Part shown: positions 40,831-54,069 of the stretch, in pieces
How the letters are laid out: every line of letters begins with the position of its first letter
How positions within the stretch are numbered: the stretch's first letter is position 1
NCBI GenBank assembly: GCA_032690845.1
Contig: CM064434.1
Location: 5,396,108 to 5,460,107, forward strand
Direction: 5' to 3'
From: Eleusine coracana subsp. coracana
Lineage: Eukaryota; Streptophyta; Magnoliopsida; Poales; Poaceae
DNA length: 64,000 nucleotides
Program-made: the position numbers and the translations under genes
Notes under the pieces: model-generated
Database searches by the model: none
The model's input: only the letters and a program-made list of their open reading frames with translations
Told to the model about the DNA's origin: nothing

Positions 40831-43800
40831 TGCATCAGACAAATAGAAAAATTATTTTTTTTTTGATGAGATAAATAAACATTAAGACACATTCTTAATA
40901 GTATTCAAATTAATCTGCTTGCATACATAAACCTTTCTTCCTTTGAATTAAACTAGCAAAGTTGTCCGTGCGCTTGCACCGGCTAGATATCCTATATACG
41001 TTTGTATTTTGAGTTGTTATAGCACCACACAATAAGTGATGGAGATTTTAGCTTTAGTTAACTTAGCTTGAGAACCTACAGTCTTCAGTATTAATAAATT
41101 TCCACAATCTAATTTAAAATTGTTTTTACCACAATTCAGCATTGTGTACTATTGTATAATCTTTTGCAATTTATCTATAACCAGATCTTATATCATCAAT
41201 CTAATCCCTAGCTATTTGCCATCTCCAAAATAGATAACCATTTATTGCCGGATAATAAAACATTAGTCATTAATGTTGATTGAGTTATGTAAGTGCTCTT
41301 TATTACACCACAATGTAGGTCCATACAAAAAACAATGCACAAATATTTACTGTTTCCCATTAATTAATACAATAGCTCTTACTAATTTTTATTTGCTACA
41401 GATATATGGTGACTACTTTTGACATCATTCTAAAATCCAATCACATATTTGATAACGTAGTTAAATAATTTACTTTTGTGTCCACAACCTACTTAACAGC
41501 TAGTATGAAACTTCATTATCCTTTTGTAATTCATCTATGGAACTTTAAACAACTACTGATACGAAACCTCGGTTACTATTCACTATATTGGGTAGTTATA
41601 CAGTTTTGTTCTCTTGTACCATGGCATATATATGTCATGCGTAACTTAAATTTTAATCATATATCTCATATAGTTCTCCAGATTCTAGTTAACATGGTCC
41701 AAACATAATAAACACATACATACATTTGTCTGATTGCTGTCTCAACAGGACAAAGCTCAAACAATTCACATAAAGAAATGCTCCCATAATCAACTTGCTA
41801 TTTCTTATAGAAAACAAAAAAAAAGAATTAATCACTAAAATAAGCTATTTGTAATATTTTGTGGCATTGACCTATTGTTATAATCTCCAACATTAAGCAC
41901 ATAAATAATTGCATGGCCGGTAGAAAAATGTAGAAATACTTTTCATATAACTTAAAATAGTTTTATTTGATATATATTCATCTACGAATGCTTTTTGTAA
42001 CGACCATGTGGAACTTCTGTTTGTGGATACTTTTGAGGACTAACTATATATGATAAAAGTTCTAGTGAACAAATAACTTTCCATCTTTGTTGCATCCCTA
42101 TAGAAATAAATATTTCTATAAATATGATGATGTGATATCTGATTATGCAGTTTAAATTTAAAATAATTGTCACAAAATGAAATGTAAGACTGTAAAGTAT
42201 TTTAAATGACAGTTCTACTTGTAAGTAAAATATGTATATTAAAAACCACAAATTATTCTGATTACCAAACTGACAATATTTTGAATTGACTGATCTACTT
42301 GGACATGAAGATATATATTCTTGACAGATTGTGTGAGGTACTCTCATTGCCTTTCCTCGAATGTATTGTATCAGTACTTCCTATATGTGATAACTAACTT
42401 TCACTATGATAGAAAACCAATGTCAGAACAATCAAATAATTTGAATTGACTAATTAATTTACTTGTGCGTATTTTACTAAGACAATATTCCTGACCAGGT
42501 GTGCAAGATATTCTCATTATATTTCCTCGGATGTATTGTATTTGTTCTTCGTATATGATAATTTGTAGTATATTATTTTGTATCTTTTTCAATTAGAAAC
42601 TGAGAATAATGTGGATAGCTATCTAGTCTTTGTGAAACAGTAACATAGTTGAACTTTGAAGAATATTTTTAGTAAAACTGGCTCAAATTTAGCTAAATTT
42701 GACCAAAGAATAAGCCTTACAATCATGCTGAATATACCCAAGACCATTATATGTTCTATTCTAAAGCATGCCAAGATGCCCTTTGGGTCTAAAAATTATC
42801 CTACTAGATTGTCTCTAATACCTGTTAGTTGGACACAACTGTTTCTAGAAAAAACTGCAGCACCTAACAAAGTAGATCTGTCGTCCTATATGGAAGTTAA
42901 AAGTATCTCTGCACTCACCTGTTATTATTTCAGCCATTATTGTAATTCAGAGGACCTCATTGCGAGTTGGCATAGCACCATGGCCACTTCTTATGATCCT
43001 GTCAATGCTTGCCAGAAACAGTGGGAGACACATAACATTGTACCTATATATACCTTGCCTCAATGACGTCATTGATGCAAAGGCCTTCAGGTTTGTCTAT
43101 TCCTCTCGATCTTGCTTGTCACTTCCAGCACCAGGCACTCACGCTACCCATGGAATTCAACCTGCAACCATCACTTGGTGTAGCATTAAGTCCTTGACCA
43201 GAGAGATCCCCTACTGATAGCATTGGCAAGGACTCCATGTCCACCACCGTCTGGTCCTCTCTCCTCGGCACCGCCTCCATTATACAACAATTTGTAATTT
43301 CCACATCTATCTACCATAGCAGATCAAATGAGTCTGCGCTTCTGAGGTGAGGACATCCTAAGAAGTAGTAGAGATTAATATGAATCTGGTACGGTAGGAT
43401 CGTGCCTCCAGGGTGTCTTGTGATCTATGCAACCGAGCAGAGACTACTGAAGCACCATGGTGAGCAAGCCTAGGCGTCAAGTCTCAGCACTATCCATGGC
43501 ATGCCGGCGATGTGCAGAATCCTACCATAGGGAGTAAATCGATTGAATCTGCATATCTCTGCAAGAGGTCAAAACAGGCGGCGGTGGTGATGTTTGAGGC
43601 ATTGGGGTAGACAGCGTAGCAGCCATCCTGTTCAGGCGTGAGAACAGACGGGCTGTTGATCAAGGGTAGAGATTACGAGGAGAATGAATTAAGGGCTAGA
43701 TATTTTTCTTTTTTCTCAGAACTTTTAGGCTATTTCTCTGTTTTTCTAGACATTGTAGTGGAAGGTTCATCTCCTTTTATTATTAATTAAATTAAATTAA

Positions 43801-44242
43801 ATAGATACCATCAGATGGGGGTCCTCTATGTCTGAATACTGCAAGCGCGGCAATTGACGTGCTTTTTTTCTAGTACTACATTGTTCCGAGTAAGGAAAAC
43901 TCTGCCTTTTTGTTCATTAGATTAACATTCACACACCCATGAGGCCCATAAATACACGAAGAAAAACTGTTCATGTACACCAAGGAAAACAGATATCCTA
44001 CGCCAATCGCCATGTGCCAGAGCCTGTTGACATCAGGTCATCAGCTACCTCAGGTTCTGGACACACAGCGTATGGCAAAGAAGGATAGAAGAATATTGCT
44101 CACTGTGAGTAAGAACTCGAGGAATGAACAAAACGGAACAAGCTCAAAATTACTGGTCACAACGTAGCAGTAGTAGTCAGAGGGCATACTTCAGGCGCCA
44201 GCAGCAGTGCATCGTGCATCCACCACGTTGGTTCAGCTCTCC
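40831..44242. other. AT-rich intergenic region
   Basis: No supported gene. The 136-codon frame at 42656-43066 has no motif, sits in AT-rich sequence and is flanked by no splice or start context. Local duplications are listed separately. Confidence 0.5.
42237..42590. repeat. Diverged tandem duplication, period about 160 bp
   Basis: TTTGAATTGACT..., TACTTG..., GATATTCTCATT and TTTCCTCGGATGTATTGTAT at 42430-42560 repeat the order of the corresponding blocks at 42275-42370 (TTTGAATTGACTGATC, GGTACTCTCATTGC, TTTCCTCGAATGTATTGTAT). Confidence 0.75.
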
Positions 44243-46749
44243 CTAGGAGCGGCCTTCCACCTTCTTTCTGAACATTATCCTGCCCAGCAGGCTGGAACTC
44301 CGCTTCTTCTTCCCAGGATCAGCCGAGATGTCTTCCTGCCGTGGCTCGCGGAACACCGGATGGACGACGATCTGTATTGAGTCCTTGTTTTCAGCGGTAG
44401 CATTCTGCTCTTGTTCTGAGCTCATTTTCGGAACAGCACAAAACACATCATGTTCGTTCTTGAACTGCACTTGTTTTGATGTGCAGTAGCTACAGTAACA
44501 GAAAGTACATAAGCCATTATAAGTTGTGTCAAACAGACCCGTAGTAGTGCTCCAACCCATCGATCATGCCTGACCGCTTTGCTCTGACTCCCAGTGCGTC
44601 TCAGCGGGCATGGCTTACGACTTTCTTGCGCCAGTCATTGCGCATGGAGCACATCGTGCATCAGGTTGCCAAGTTCATCTAGAACTACTTAGATGTGACT
44701 GCCCAGTGCATCAAAAGCCTTCACATGTGTCTGCAATCAAACTCTTTTGATTTGTCAAAATGGCTATACCAGCAAGCTGCTATGACAAATGTGTCCAAAG
44801 AGATATGCAAGTTGAAAGATAATTATTTGTTGATTTAACACTGGACACTAAAACTCTTTGCCACTTCACTCAAGAGCAAATAGATACACAACATTGAACA
44901 AATAGCGAGTACATGAAGTTTCTCATCTGCTGAAACAAGGTGCTATCTACGTTTTATCCATGTCTTCCAAAATTCATATATTTTCTAATGCTGATGCATC
45001 TGTTTAGCTATCTTCATTTTATGCCAAACAAGCTTCTCTAATAGAAATATATGCTGATTTGCAAGAAATTTAAATATGTGATATAAATAGATATAACTAT
45101 GTAGGTAGCACATGAGTCAGACAGAGCTACATGCCTGATGAATCTTTCCCTTGTAGTTGATGCTGAGCTCGATGACTTATTGTTGGTGGGCTCATCAATG
45201 ACTATGGGATTGAAGGGAGCTCTCACCTATACAGTCTTTTCTCAAACACAGTTGTCGCAATGTAAGTTGTGCTTGCTGATAGCCGAGTTGTCGCAATGTA
45301 ATTTGTATTTCAGCAAAGTCCACCACATCTGGTTGCATCCTTATGCTTGTGCTATTGCTAAGAGAATTTCAATTGGAATTGTTCTTCTAGAACTATAAAA
45401 TAAACCCATTTCAAAAATATGTTTTGATTTTATATTATAGTTTTCTAGACCATTTATGCTCAAACCAGACGCTCAATATAGAAAGGAGCTTCAACCATCA
45501 TGTTTCAGAAATGTCTATATATCAATATCAAACCGGTAATTGTGTTACAGATGCATAGCTTATAATTTTTCTATTGAAGCAAGTAAAATACCGGTTTATG
45601 TTCTGATGCATAAGATGCAGGCATAATCTAAAATTAGACACAGCTTCAGCCTTGCAATCATCATTTTTTTTTATATTAAGGTGAAGTGTGTTGGCTTAAT
45701 GGCAAACCTTTTGACATACAGGGGCTAATTGAATTGTTGTGCTGGTGAAGTTTATGATCATACTGTGGTATCAGCAAGTTGCATTGTGGACCATTAAGTA
45801 ATCCATACTTGCAGTAACGCTAGACTTCAAAGTCATCTTGTTTTTTCTGGTACATGACAATTCTGTAAGATCCTTGCAAGTTGTACACATAATCGAATAC
45901 ATGCATATAAATTGATCTTAATTCTCAATCTGAAGCAATGAACCTAATCGGAAGTTTAAACATTTAGGGAGAAGTACTTCTCCATGTGCTTCTGTGCAGG
46001 TGCCGCTGGATTGTGTGTACAGTTTAGGAAAGAAAAAATTGGTCTAGTAGTTTTGGAGTCTGTTTCGTCTGTATGTTGGCCTAGGAATTTTAGATTGATT
46101 TAGATGTTGCAATAGAGGAAACACTGCACTTGAGCAATGGTTTACTACTGTGCTAGCCAGTAATTTAACAACGCCCAAGGTTCTATGTTGAAGAAAGAAA
46201 TCATGTTATGTTGCAGAGTTGAGATTAGGCTCATATTAGCATTTGATTGAACACAATAAGGACGGCCAGTAATTTAACAATGTGCAAGCTTCTATGTAGA
46301 AAAATAATTATGTTGTGTTGTAGAGTTTAGACAATGCTTATATTAGCATTTGATCGAACACAGTAAGGACAGCACATGAAACAGAAGTAGATTCATAGAA
46401 GTAATATACTGTTCTTTGAGACAACAAGAGGCAAACTAAATGGAAATTCACATGTGATTGTGAGCATGAAGAGGGATCGGTGAAATCTTACTTGTGCACT
46501 GAACCACGACAGTGGTATTGTACTGAATTCTTCTACAATTTCTCCGTTGTGGACCTTGCGACCCACCAGTCCTGTGGGGATGTTCAATCAAGAGGATGAG
46601 GATGACTTGAGATGGGGGGCCCAGTGGAGAAGGGGAGGTGCACTTTGGTAGCCCATAGCCGTAGAGCCATGGAAGACCAGTGGGTTGAGGCCATGGGAGG
46701 AGACAAGCGGAGCGGCAGAGACAACATCTCCCAAGCCTGAATTTTCCAT
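44243..46749 (-). pseudogene. Unidentified three-exon gene candidate with an in-frame TGA
   Basis: Proposed exons on minus: A 46749-46492 (start MENSGLGDVV, ending LSWFSAQ at a GTAAGA donor), B 45226-45135 (VRAPFNPIVIDEPTNNK, preceded by ATAG, ending CAG before GC), C 44489-44243 (YCTSKQVQFKNEHD to FRKKVEGRS, stop). With a GC-AG second intron the phases join without a break. The three segments look coding (Ser-rich, acidic, then a basic C-terminus) and share one strand. Exon A contains TGA at 46588-46590, so either it is a pseudogene or the true start is downstream. I do not recognise the family. Confidence 0.4.
46156..46371. repeat. Tandem duplication, unit 109 bp
   Basis: Units 46156-46264 and 46265-46371 share GCCAGTAATTTAACAA, TTCTATGT, ATTAGCATTTGAT and GAACACA-TAAGGAC, with scattered differences. 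It lies in the proposed intron between exons A and B of the candidate gene. Confidence 0.85.
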
Positions 46750-48126
46750 ATGGACACAAACGTCAGTGATGGCTGGCTGACAGGGTGGAGTCGGAGGATC
46801 TGAGCGCAGCATCCGGTGGCGAACTTGGCGTTGACATTTTTGATGCGGACGAACTGCTCAATGCGTGCCGATAGGATGAGGCGGCTAGGGGAGGCCGTAC
46901 TCGACGGGGCAGGAAACGGCGCCAGGAGCAAGGACCTTCGAGTAAGATTCATCGAGAGAGAAAGAAGAGGCGGGAGGACCTGATTGCAAGATCACGCGAC
47001 TCGCTGTTTTTAGAAGGATCTATACGTAAAGGTGGTTGGTCGAGGCAATCAGATGGTCAGTGTCTGCTATTATGAGGATCAAACAACAGAGAAACAGGTT
47101 GTTCACGTGGAATGGCTATCTTATGAGAGAATGCACATGTTTTAATATGCTAAGATAAGAATCTTTTGTCAAATAATCTTACAGTTATTTTATATTGAAA
47201 ATAAAATACAGAATATTTTAATTTATTTACATACAGCTGCAGCATATATCTATATATTATCTATATACTAATCGGGCCTAGCCTACCGCTTCCCAGCGTT
47301 GCCCGACGCCCCCCTCCACCAATGAGAGTGTCTCATTGTCATTTTACCCATTCGTGTCCCGCCACGTACAGCCGCGACTCTATCCGCACACGCCCAAGCG
47401 TCTTCTTCTATGGTGGGTCTCCTGCATGGGCTGGGCTGTTTGATCGACGGACCTGTCATGTGACTCGGGTCATTCGTCAACTCGCTGGAAGCCCATCTGT
47501 GCGGCATTGTTTTCCCACCGTTGCCTCACGGACATAGATAACAAGTAACTCTGAACACACATGACCACAGGTAGAAGGGAGAGGGAGAGAGATGTAAACG
47601 AAAGCATATGGATGAATCAGCAGAAAATTCAAAAGATTCCATAGAGAAAAAAAGAATTCAGGTCCTAAAAATAAATATTACATACACCCTCGAGCCACCG
47701 CGCCTTTGACGTCAAGCACGGAGACTGCGATGTGGGGGTGGAACAGGTACCGCTTGAGGCTTGACCAGACAACGCGTTGCCGGCCGGATGGCGTGTGACG
47801 AAGGCCGGCTGCTTGGTCACCGACCATACATTCGGTGGCCAAGGCGAGGCCACAGGCAGTACGCTTCAAATGACACAGCTTGCGATTTTGACCTCGCATG
47901 GATCGTCAGATCCGTGGCTGGGCTTGGGGAAAGAAGCATGACAATTACTGGACGTGGTGAGGAGAGGGAGGACATGACAGTGTCGTCTGGGGCATGGATG
48001 ACTGATGTTGTGATGAGGGGGCGCCGTGGTGGTAGCCTGCAATGTTTGAACTACGAGTCTTCTACCCTTGAAAGTGAAGCAGATGAGGATAAGAAGGAAG
48101 AGGAGAGGAGGAAGACGGGGACTGAA
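46750..48126. other. No supported gene
   Basis: Several frames of 60-150 codons occur (for example 46952-46584 minus and 47761-48231 plus), the latter running into the CACTA transposon. None shows a domain, and their GC-rich composition explains their length. Confidence 0.45.
48124..48126. repeat. CACTA target site duplication GAA (left)
   Basis: GAA before CACTACC and again at 51702-51704 after GGTAGTG. Confidence 0.85.
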
Positions 48127-48393
48127 CACTACCACAGAAACAAGCATAAGAGACACCATATTAGTGACGTGGTTAAAAAACACATCACTGAAAGTACTTT
48201 TAGTGACGTCTTTATTAGAACTCGTCACTAGTCTTTCAGAGAGCACCCCGTACAAGGAAGCAATAGTAACGAAAAATCGATAAATGTGTCACTGATAGTA
48301 TAATAGATAGCGACGGATTTTAGAAACCACCGTCTCTTATTTGCTAGATCCCGAACCCGAAATTTTGATTCAACCCGAGTTTTATCGCAATCT

Positions 48394-48422
<29 letters not shown>
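48394..48422. repeat. C homopolymer of 29 followed by TC repeats
   Basis: An uninterrupted C run ends in TCTCTCTC at 48423. Its length in the true genome is uncertain because such runs are hard to sequence. Confidence 0.8.
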
Positions 48423-48424
<2 letters not shown>

Positions 48425-49151
48425 TCTCTCACCCTCATGGCCTAACCCATCGCCATCCCACATTCCCACCTGCGCCGCCGCTCCATTGCCTTGTCACGAG
48501 CTTCAACCGGGGGCTCGTGCGTCATCGTCACGTTGCTGAAGGGAGCAACGCCGTCCCCATGGGCGTCGATCAGAGCGCCGCTTCCTTTGTCTCCCTCTTC
48601 CACGGCGAGTGGCGGCGCCAGATCCGAGCAATGGGACTGCAGTGGCACGCGGCAGCAGGATTCGTGACAACTTCCTCCACGGCAACGCCATCAAGGTCGA
48701 TCTGTACCGCCGCCTCCGCTGTTCATGTCTTCCATACCCTGCACACCCCTTCTTCCTCTTCTGTGCCACATATGAGTTAGATCCTAAAGTCGCACTGTCG
48801 TCCTCCTGATGACCTCCACCCAGATGTCTCCGGGTCGCCGCACACACCCAACTCGCTACTCGGCATTCCGCTGCTGATCCTGACCTCCACTCATTCCTCT
48901 GCTGCTTTGAATCGACCACCATCGTAGATCTGCCTTCCCTAACTCACTCCTCGCCGTCCTCGTCCCCAATCGATTTGCCAAGGTTCGTCGCTGATTTTCC
49001 AAGCCTGGTTGGTTCCCTCACGCTCTCACTCGTACACCTTTCTCCATCTTAGCTATAGGGCAGGGTAAGATGCGAATCGAGGACGCTCTTTCTCGAGTCC
49101 CCTGCCTTGGTCTTATTCTTGACATGGGATTGCATTAGATGGTTTCACAGG

Positions 49152-50133
49152 ATGGTCTCTAGGACGTGTTCCAGTGCTGCCAAGAAGAGGGAGCTCAAAA
49201 CAGGGATATGCGCTTCTATCTTTGATGCAACAGATAGCAATGGGGATATGTGCGCCAGTGCCACAGATAGCAAGTATGTACTCTTATGACGATGCTCTTT
49301 ATCTTACAGTTTTCATTTATCCCCATGGATTTGTGCATTCAGTTCCTGGAGCCTGACAATGTAAAAATTAGTTTAATGTGATGTGTGCTTTCCAAAATAT
49401 TCATGGAGCATCTCCCAGAAACACCAAAAACTGTCAAGGATCTGCTCTCAACACATCACTAGTGTAGCGACCCTAGTGCAAGCCCTGTTTCTATAGGTGA
49501 CTGACATTTTTCTTGTTGAAATGAACCCCACTGACATGTAAAGATGAACATAGGAACAAAGGCCTAAAATTTCTTGTGAGGTAGCAGAACAACAAGTCTT
49601 AGAGAGGAATTTCTGCATGTGAATCTTCTTGAATTGCAAGTCAGTTCCACTATTTTTAAAGATTATCTGAATTAATTGTGTTCCTTTATAGTTGGCATGT
49701 AGGTACAGGAGACTCGGATATGTATTTTCTGTCTCTGCTTATGGATTTTTCAATCTCTGCTCTGAGTGTGTCAGTACTCTGTTTTATCAAACTCAAAGTG
49801 CAAAGTTGTATAATGCAATGTCTTAAATCAGTGAAACCAACTTCATAAATCTTTATTTCATATGTTTCTTTGAAATCCTTTCTAGTATTAGCACAATTCA
49901 ACCTGGTACTTGTTAATCCTAATCATGTCATTCTTTTGCTTTTATGCCCCTGATATCATGAATTTCATCTTTACCAATTTTCTTGATCTGGAGCAGTAAT
50001 GCTAGGACATGGGGTTATAGCTGAGTTTTTTTTTCTGCTTGTGAACTATAGGAGGGTTGTGAGTGATATCAAGAACACCAATGAACACGCAGATCAGCAT
50101 GGAGCAGCAGCTAATTTGACAAAACCAGCTTGA
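49152..50133 (+). CDS. Possible two-exon small ORF inside the CACTA transposon
   Basis: Exon 1 runs from ATG 49152 (MVSRTCSSAAKKREL) to 49273, at a GTATGT donor. Exon 2 begins at 50052 after ACTATAG and continues in phase (RVVSDIKNTNEHADQHG) to TGA 50131-50133. ATG 49152 is itself preceded by TTTCACAG, so there may be another upstream exon in the GC-rich 48430-49060. The product would be about 68 residues and hydrophilic, with no recognised domain. It could be a captured gene fragment or chance. It lies far from both transposon ends. Confidence 0.3.
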
Positions 50134-51701
50134 TACAGTTTCACAGCAGCACAAGGTATGCATGTGTGGTTGTAGTCACTGTTTTACAGAAATTTCTTTG
50201 TTCAATGTATTTCTCCTTGCATTCTTTGCTTCAGTATTGATCTATTAAAAGTAGCTGCTCTATTATTTATTATGGGAAACATTTCATTCTGATCTGCAAT
50301 ATCAGAACACTAGTGTTTGTTATCTGGTTTAAGTTCAGATTTCCTGATCTGGTGATCCTAACCTATGTCTGATGAGATGCTAATTTAACAACGTATATAT
50401 GTAATTATGGAGCTGTACTTCTCACTTTTCTGCATTGCTAAATATTTTACTTAGCTGAAGTGCTACTGTAATTTTCTCATGTAGTGTTTGGTACAGATTA
50501 GGAGCAATAGTGCTCGATATAGTGTAAATGTGTGCCAAGCGCAGTCCAGATTAGCAGTGCGCATGATGTCTAATTCTGCATCTGTATTACAACAATGGAT
50601 ATGCACCGAGTACCCTAGTGCTGATGCTTGCACACTATTTTCTGTTACATTTTTGACCTAAATGACTTTCATCTACGCTTATACATATAGCTGATGCATT
50701 TTTGTTGCAGCGATTGGGTACTAAAATGGCTTCTCTTTCTACAATACTAATATAGGTACCACATTTTTGTTGTGTAGTGCTTGTATGAAGCTGGAAGACA
50801 TGACAAAGTGCAACTTATCAGGAGCAAAGCTAGGATCTTGCAACCTATTTATAGATCAAGCAATGCCTACAGTAAGGTATGATGGCAGAAGTTGGGTTCT
50901 GATATGCAAGGCGTCTGTTTTAACTATTGTTGTCACTGAACCTTAGTTTGTTTGGTCATGAACCCACAAGATTGTTTTCTTGTACTTATAGTTTATTAGG
51001 AATTTGACCATAATTCTCTTCATAACCACATGTCGTGAACCTTACTGATTGCTATTCTTTGGCAGGTTAATGGAGTATTACCTGAGTGGTCCAAATCTGC
51101 ACGTTTCTTGTGGAACTAGTTTATTGCATTTTTGGCTTGGAAAAATTGTATGTCAATGTTCAAACTATTATTCAGGAGCATGTTTAGTGCTGATATTCTT
51201 TGTGTTTTGGTAAATATGGCATGTTAAGTCTTGCAATACATTTCTTGGGAGAACAAAATGTATATTTCCTTATTCCTTTTGTTGAAGATGAAATGTTGAG
51301 AATCAAAGAGATCTACGTATGTGAACAGAGGTTCTAATTGTGTTATTGAGCATCCAATGATGACTAGGTTTTGTGCCTTTTTTTTTGTTTTTTTATCTCC
51401 ATCTTTAGTGACGGGATTTTGCAAAACACGTCTCTAATGAATGTGAATAGTGACATGGGTTTAACACGTGTCTCTGATTAGGATCATTAGTGACGGCTAC
51501 TACCTTTTACAGCCGGTCATATGACACACGTGACTAATGCTATTAATGATGGAAGTTGGTCAACCGTCGCTCCAAATAATAGTGACGGGAGAAACTCCGT
51601 CGCTAAATGTCCACTTTTAGCGATGCCTTACAGGTGACGGGTCAATTACCGTCACTAATGACATTAAAAGCCCGTCACTAATTACCTGTTCTGTGGTAGT
51701 G

Positions 51702-51704
51702 GAA
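51702..51704. repeat. CACTA target site duplication GAA (right)
   Basis: Exact repeat of 48124-48126. Confidence 0.85.
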
Positions 51705-52448
51705 GTCACTGAACTATGAGTCTTGTGCCTGAGAGAATGAAGCAGGCGGCGATTAGAACAAGAGGCGGAGAGAACGAGGATGCGGGGACAGGATGGGCGG
51801 TGGAGTTGGATAACAATATTAATTTTTTAATCAAAGGTACGCAGGCAGGCAAATATGTGGAGAGGTTGCCTCCACGTTTGCTTGTGCATGAGACAAAACA
51901 GGCCCACTGTGGTCACTAAGTTGAATTTGGGCTGGTTATGGACCGAGTTCAATTGTTTAGGAGTGCTATATGTGGACACGGCCTAAATTTAGAAATAAGC
52001 ACCTCGGTCATACAGTCACTTTTTATTTTAATATATATGACGAAACGACTCCGCAGTGTTCAGATAACTAACCATCTTAAACATGGGCTAACCTCTATAA
52101 AATTATCCAACTCATAAAAGTACAAGATATTTTACTGCCCCATAGAATATAGTATCAGGTCAACAGCCCCGCCAGAAACAGTTTACACCACAGGCGCGGC
52201 GATAGCGCGCGCTGCACTACTTAGTAGATCTAAGAGGCCATGCAGGCCCTAGTTGAACAAACTTCACCTCGTCGCTATGAGTGGACTCCTAATGTGGATT
52301 ATCGCCCATTTGACCTTGTTGGCTGTCAGTTTGTTCGACCTATATTAGAGTAGTATATATATAGAGTACACGTTAATTAACAATATCATGTCACAAATCT
52401 CAAGAAACAAGCTAACTGGTACATATATTACCAAGTACCAACACTCAC
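51705..52448. other. No supported gene
   Basis: Intergenic, AT-rich from 51950. The 67-codon frame at 51716-51919 has no motif. Confidence 0.45.
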
Positions 52449-52889
52449 CAGGTGCTTTAGCTCCGGGTCCAATTTTTCCATCATTTTCTCCATCGCCTTG
52501 ACCCGAAAAGCATCGGATTTACGAGGTGAGCCCTTTATCGTCGCGCGTTGCCACAGGTGAGACGTTAGCCATGAGAGCATGAACGGCTTGCCATTGCTTT
52601 CCTCCTGCATCTCGCTGCGACATCCATACCGAAGGTCCTCAAAGCTGACTGCGGGGTACTGCGCCCGTCTACGGAGGTTTTGATCTTTTCCCATTGACTC
52701 TGTTGCTCATCATTGTATCCAGCGTGATTTTTCACGGTGGCTGAGACGCCCGCCACCAGCTGCAGCCGAACGAACTCGGCCGCCACGTCGGGGCAGACAA
52801 CAGCCTCGTTCTCTTGCGACGGAGTGCTCGCCATCGCCCGTTGAACGACCACTTCACTTGCATCGAGCTTGACAGTATTCCTGGGGTTG
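52449..52889 (-). pseudogene. Unidentified exon with a frameshift
   Basis: On minus the segment is bounded by a TTTTTCAG acceptor at 52890 and a canonical GTGAGT donor at 52448. The first two thirds read ASEVVVQRAMASTPSQ..., then PDVAAEFVRLQLVAGV. Near 52690 the coding-like frame changes by one base to RRRAQYPAVSFEDLRY..., then FRVKAMEKMMEKLDPELKHL. Both halves look protein-coding, so a 1-nt indel is likely. No partner exon was identified downstream, and I do not recognise the family. Confidence 0.4.
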
Positions 52890-53588
52890 CTGAAAAATCA
52901 GAATGACAAGTAATTTGAGACAGATGGAGTAAAAGCTTATTTGATAGAACAACATCTTAAAGCTAATGTGTCACTCTTAAAAATTGTGCAATAAAAGTGC
53001 CAATTGAGATTGGCCTCATGGCTCAATTTAATTTGCTTCTCAAACGGTGAAAATAAAACGAACTACTCTTGGCTGAATTGCTTCCTTATGTCGATCCACA
53101 TATATATAGCAGCTAGTTCATTTGTTCCTGCAGCATGGCATAGTGGATTAGTATTTAATTATTACATGTTGGCCTTTCTCACTCGATGGATATTCGGATT
53201 CATGCTTGTAGCTTATTTAATATATAATAACTGCCTGATATTGTGCTTTGCCTGTGATCATGATTAGTTAATTATAAAACCCTTTGTTTTATTCCGATGG
53301 CATGCCACTCTGATTAAATGTTTAAGTAATTAGTGTTTGTTAGTGCTGTAGTGCATCCACATAATTAGTTATACTAGCAAGCTCACGTACTCTCTGAATA
53401 CCTGGAGTGTTTTTCGAACTGTCGCTTCCAGAAGTTAAAATAACTTTCTCTCTAAACTTTGCTCTGTTGCTTGATGTGAAATACTATAGAGCAGCACTTT
53501 GTCTTCGCATGCTACAATCATTCTGATATCATCGCCAATTTAGCTAAACTAATTTTATTACTATAAGAATCATAATCAAAGGATCATG
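52890..53588. other. No supported gene
   Basis: AT-rich. The 87-codon frame at 53004-53267 is hydrophobic but has no homolog I recognise and no gene context. Confidence 0.45.
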
Positions 53589-54010
53589 CAGCTCTCCGGC
53601 GCCGTCAGCATACTCTCCCTCCTGACGGCTCTCCGGTGCCTCTCGATTGCGTACGAGCGCTGCCCAATGACTTGCCGTCCCTGACGTCCCCGGCCTGATG
53701 TCGCTCCTCGGCGAGGCCCAGTGAGGCGCCGATGAATCCAAGCACTCCCCGACGCCCTCCACGCTCGCCCGGCCCAAAGACGGAGCTAGGAACAAATCTG
53801 GGGGTGTGGATCTTTGAAAAAATTATAGTTATTGTTGGTTTTATGGTGAAAAATTGCTTCCACAAGCGTAAAATATTCAGTGAGCTCTCTCTCTCTCTCA
53901 CACACACACATCCAGGGTGGCCTCTCCTTCTCGGCACCATCGGCATCATTTCCCTCCTAACGGCTCTTCGGCTCCCCTCGAGTCTGTACGAGCATCCTCC
54001 CCTCCTCTCC
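53589..54010. repeat. Two diverged copies of a GC-rich segment of about 70 bp
   Basis: 53595-53665 (CTCTCCCTCCTGACGGCTCT, GTACGAGCGC) and 53927-53997 (TTTCCCTCCTAACGGCTCTT, GTACGAGCAT) share order and spacing. They are separated by about 330 bp that includes a CT/CA microsatellite at 53885-53911. Confidence 0.6.
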
Positions 54011-54069
54011 TCCCTCGTGAGGCGACAACTCCCTGGCTTCCCTATGACTAACAATATATTAAGCTAAGA

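Larger units (their letters stand above)
48127..51701. mobile_element. CACTA DNA transposon, 3575 bp, non-autonomous
   Basis: The terminal inverted repeats are CACTACCACAGAA and TTCTGTGGTAGTG (13 bp, perfect). The 3-bp target duplication GAA lies at 48124-48126 and 51702-51704. Subterminal TTAGTGACG-type repeats occur in both orientations at 48155-48320 and 51405-51680, as expected for transposase binding. No transposase-like ORF was found. Inside are a 29-base C run, a GC-rich leader-like stretch (48430-48960) and a possible two-exon ORF. Confidence 0.93.

Noticed and set aside
42656..43066. 136-codon open frame as a gene
   Set aside because: No motif, no start or splice context, AT-rich intergenic surroundings.
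48394..48422. Telomeric or satellite origin of the C run
   Set aside because: Homopolymer with no TTTAGGG-type repeat. It lies inside a transposon.
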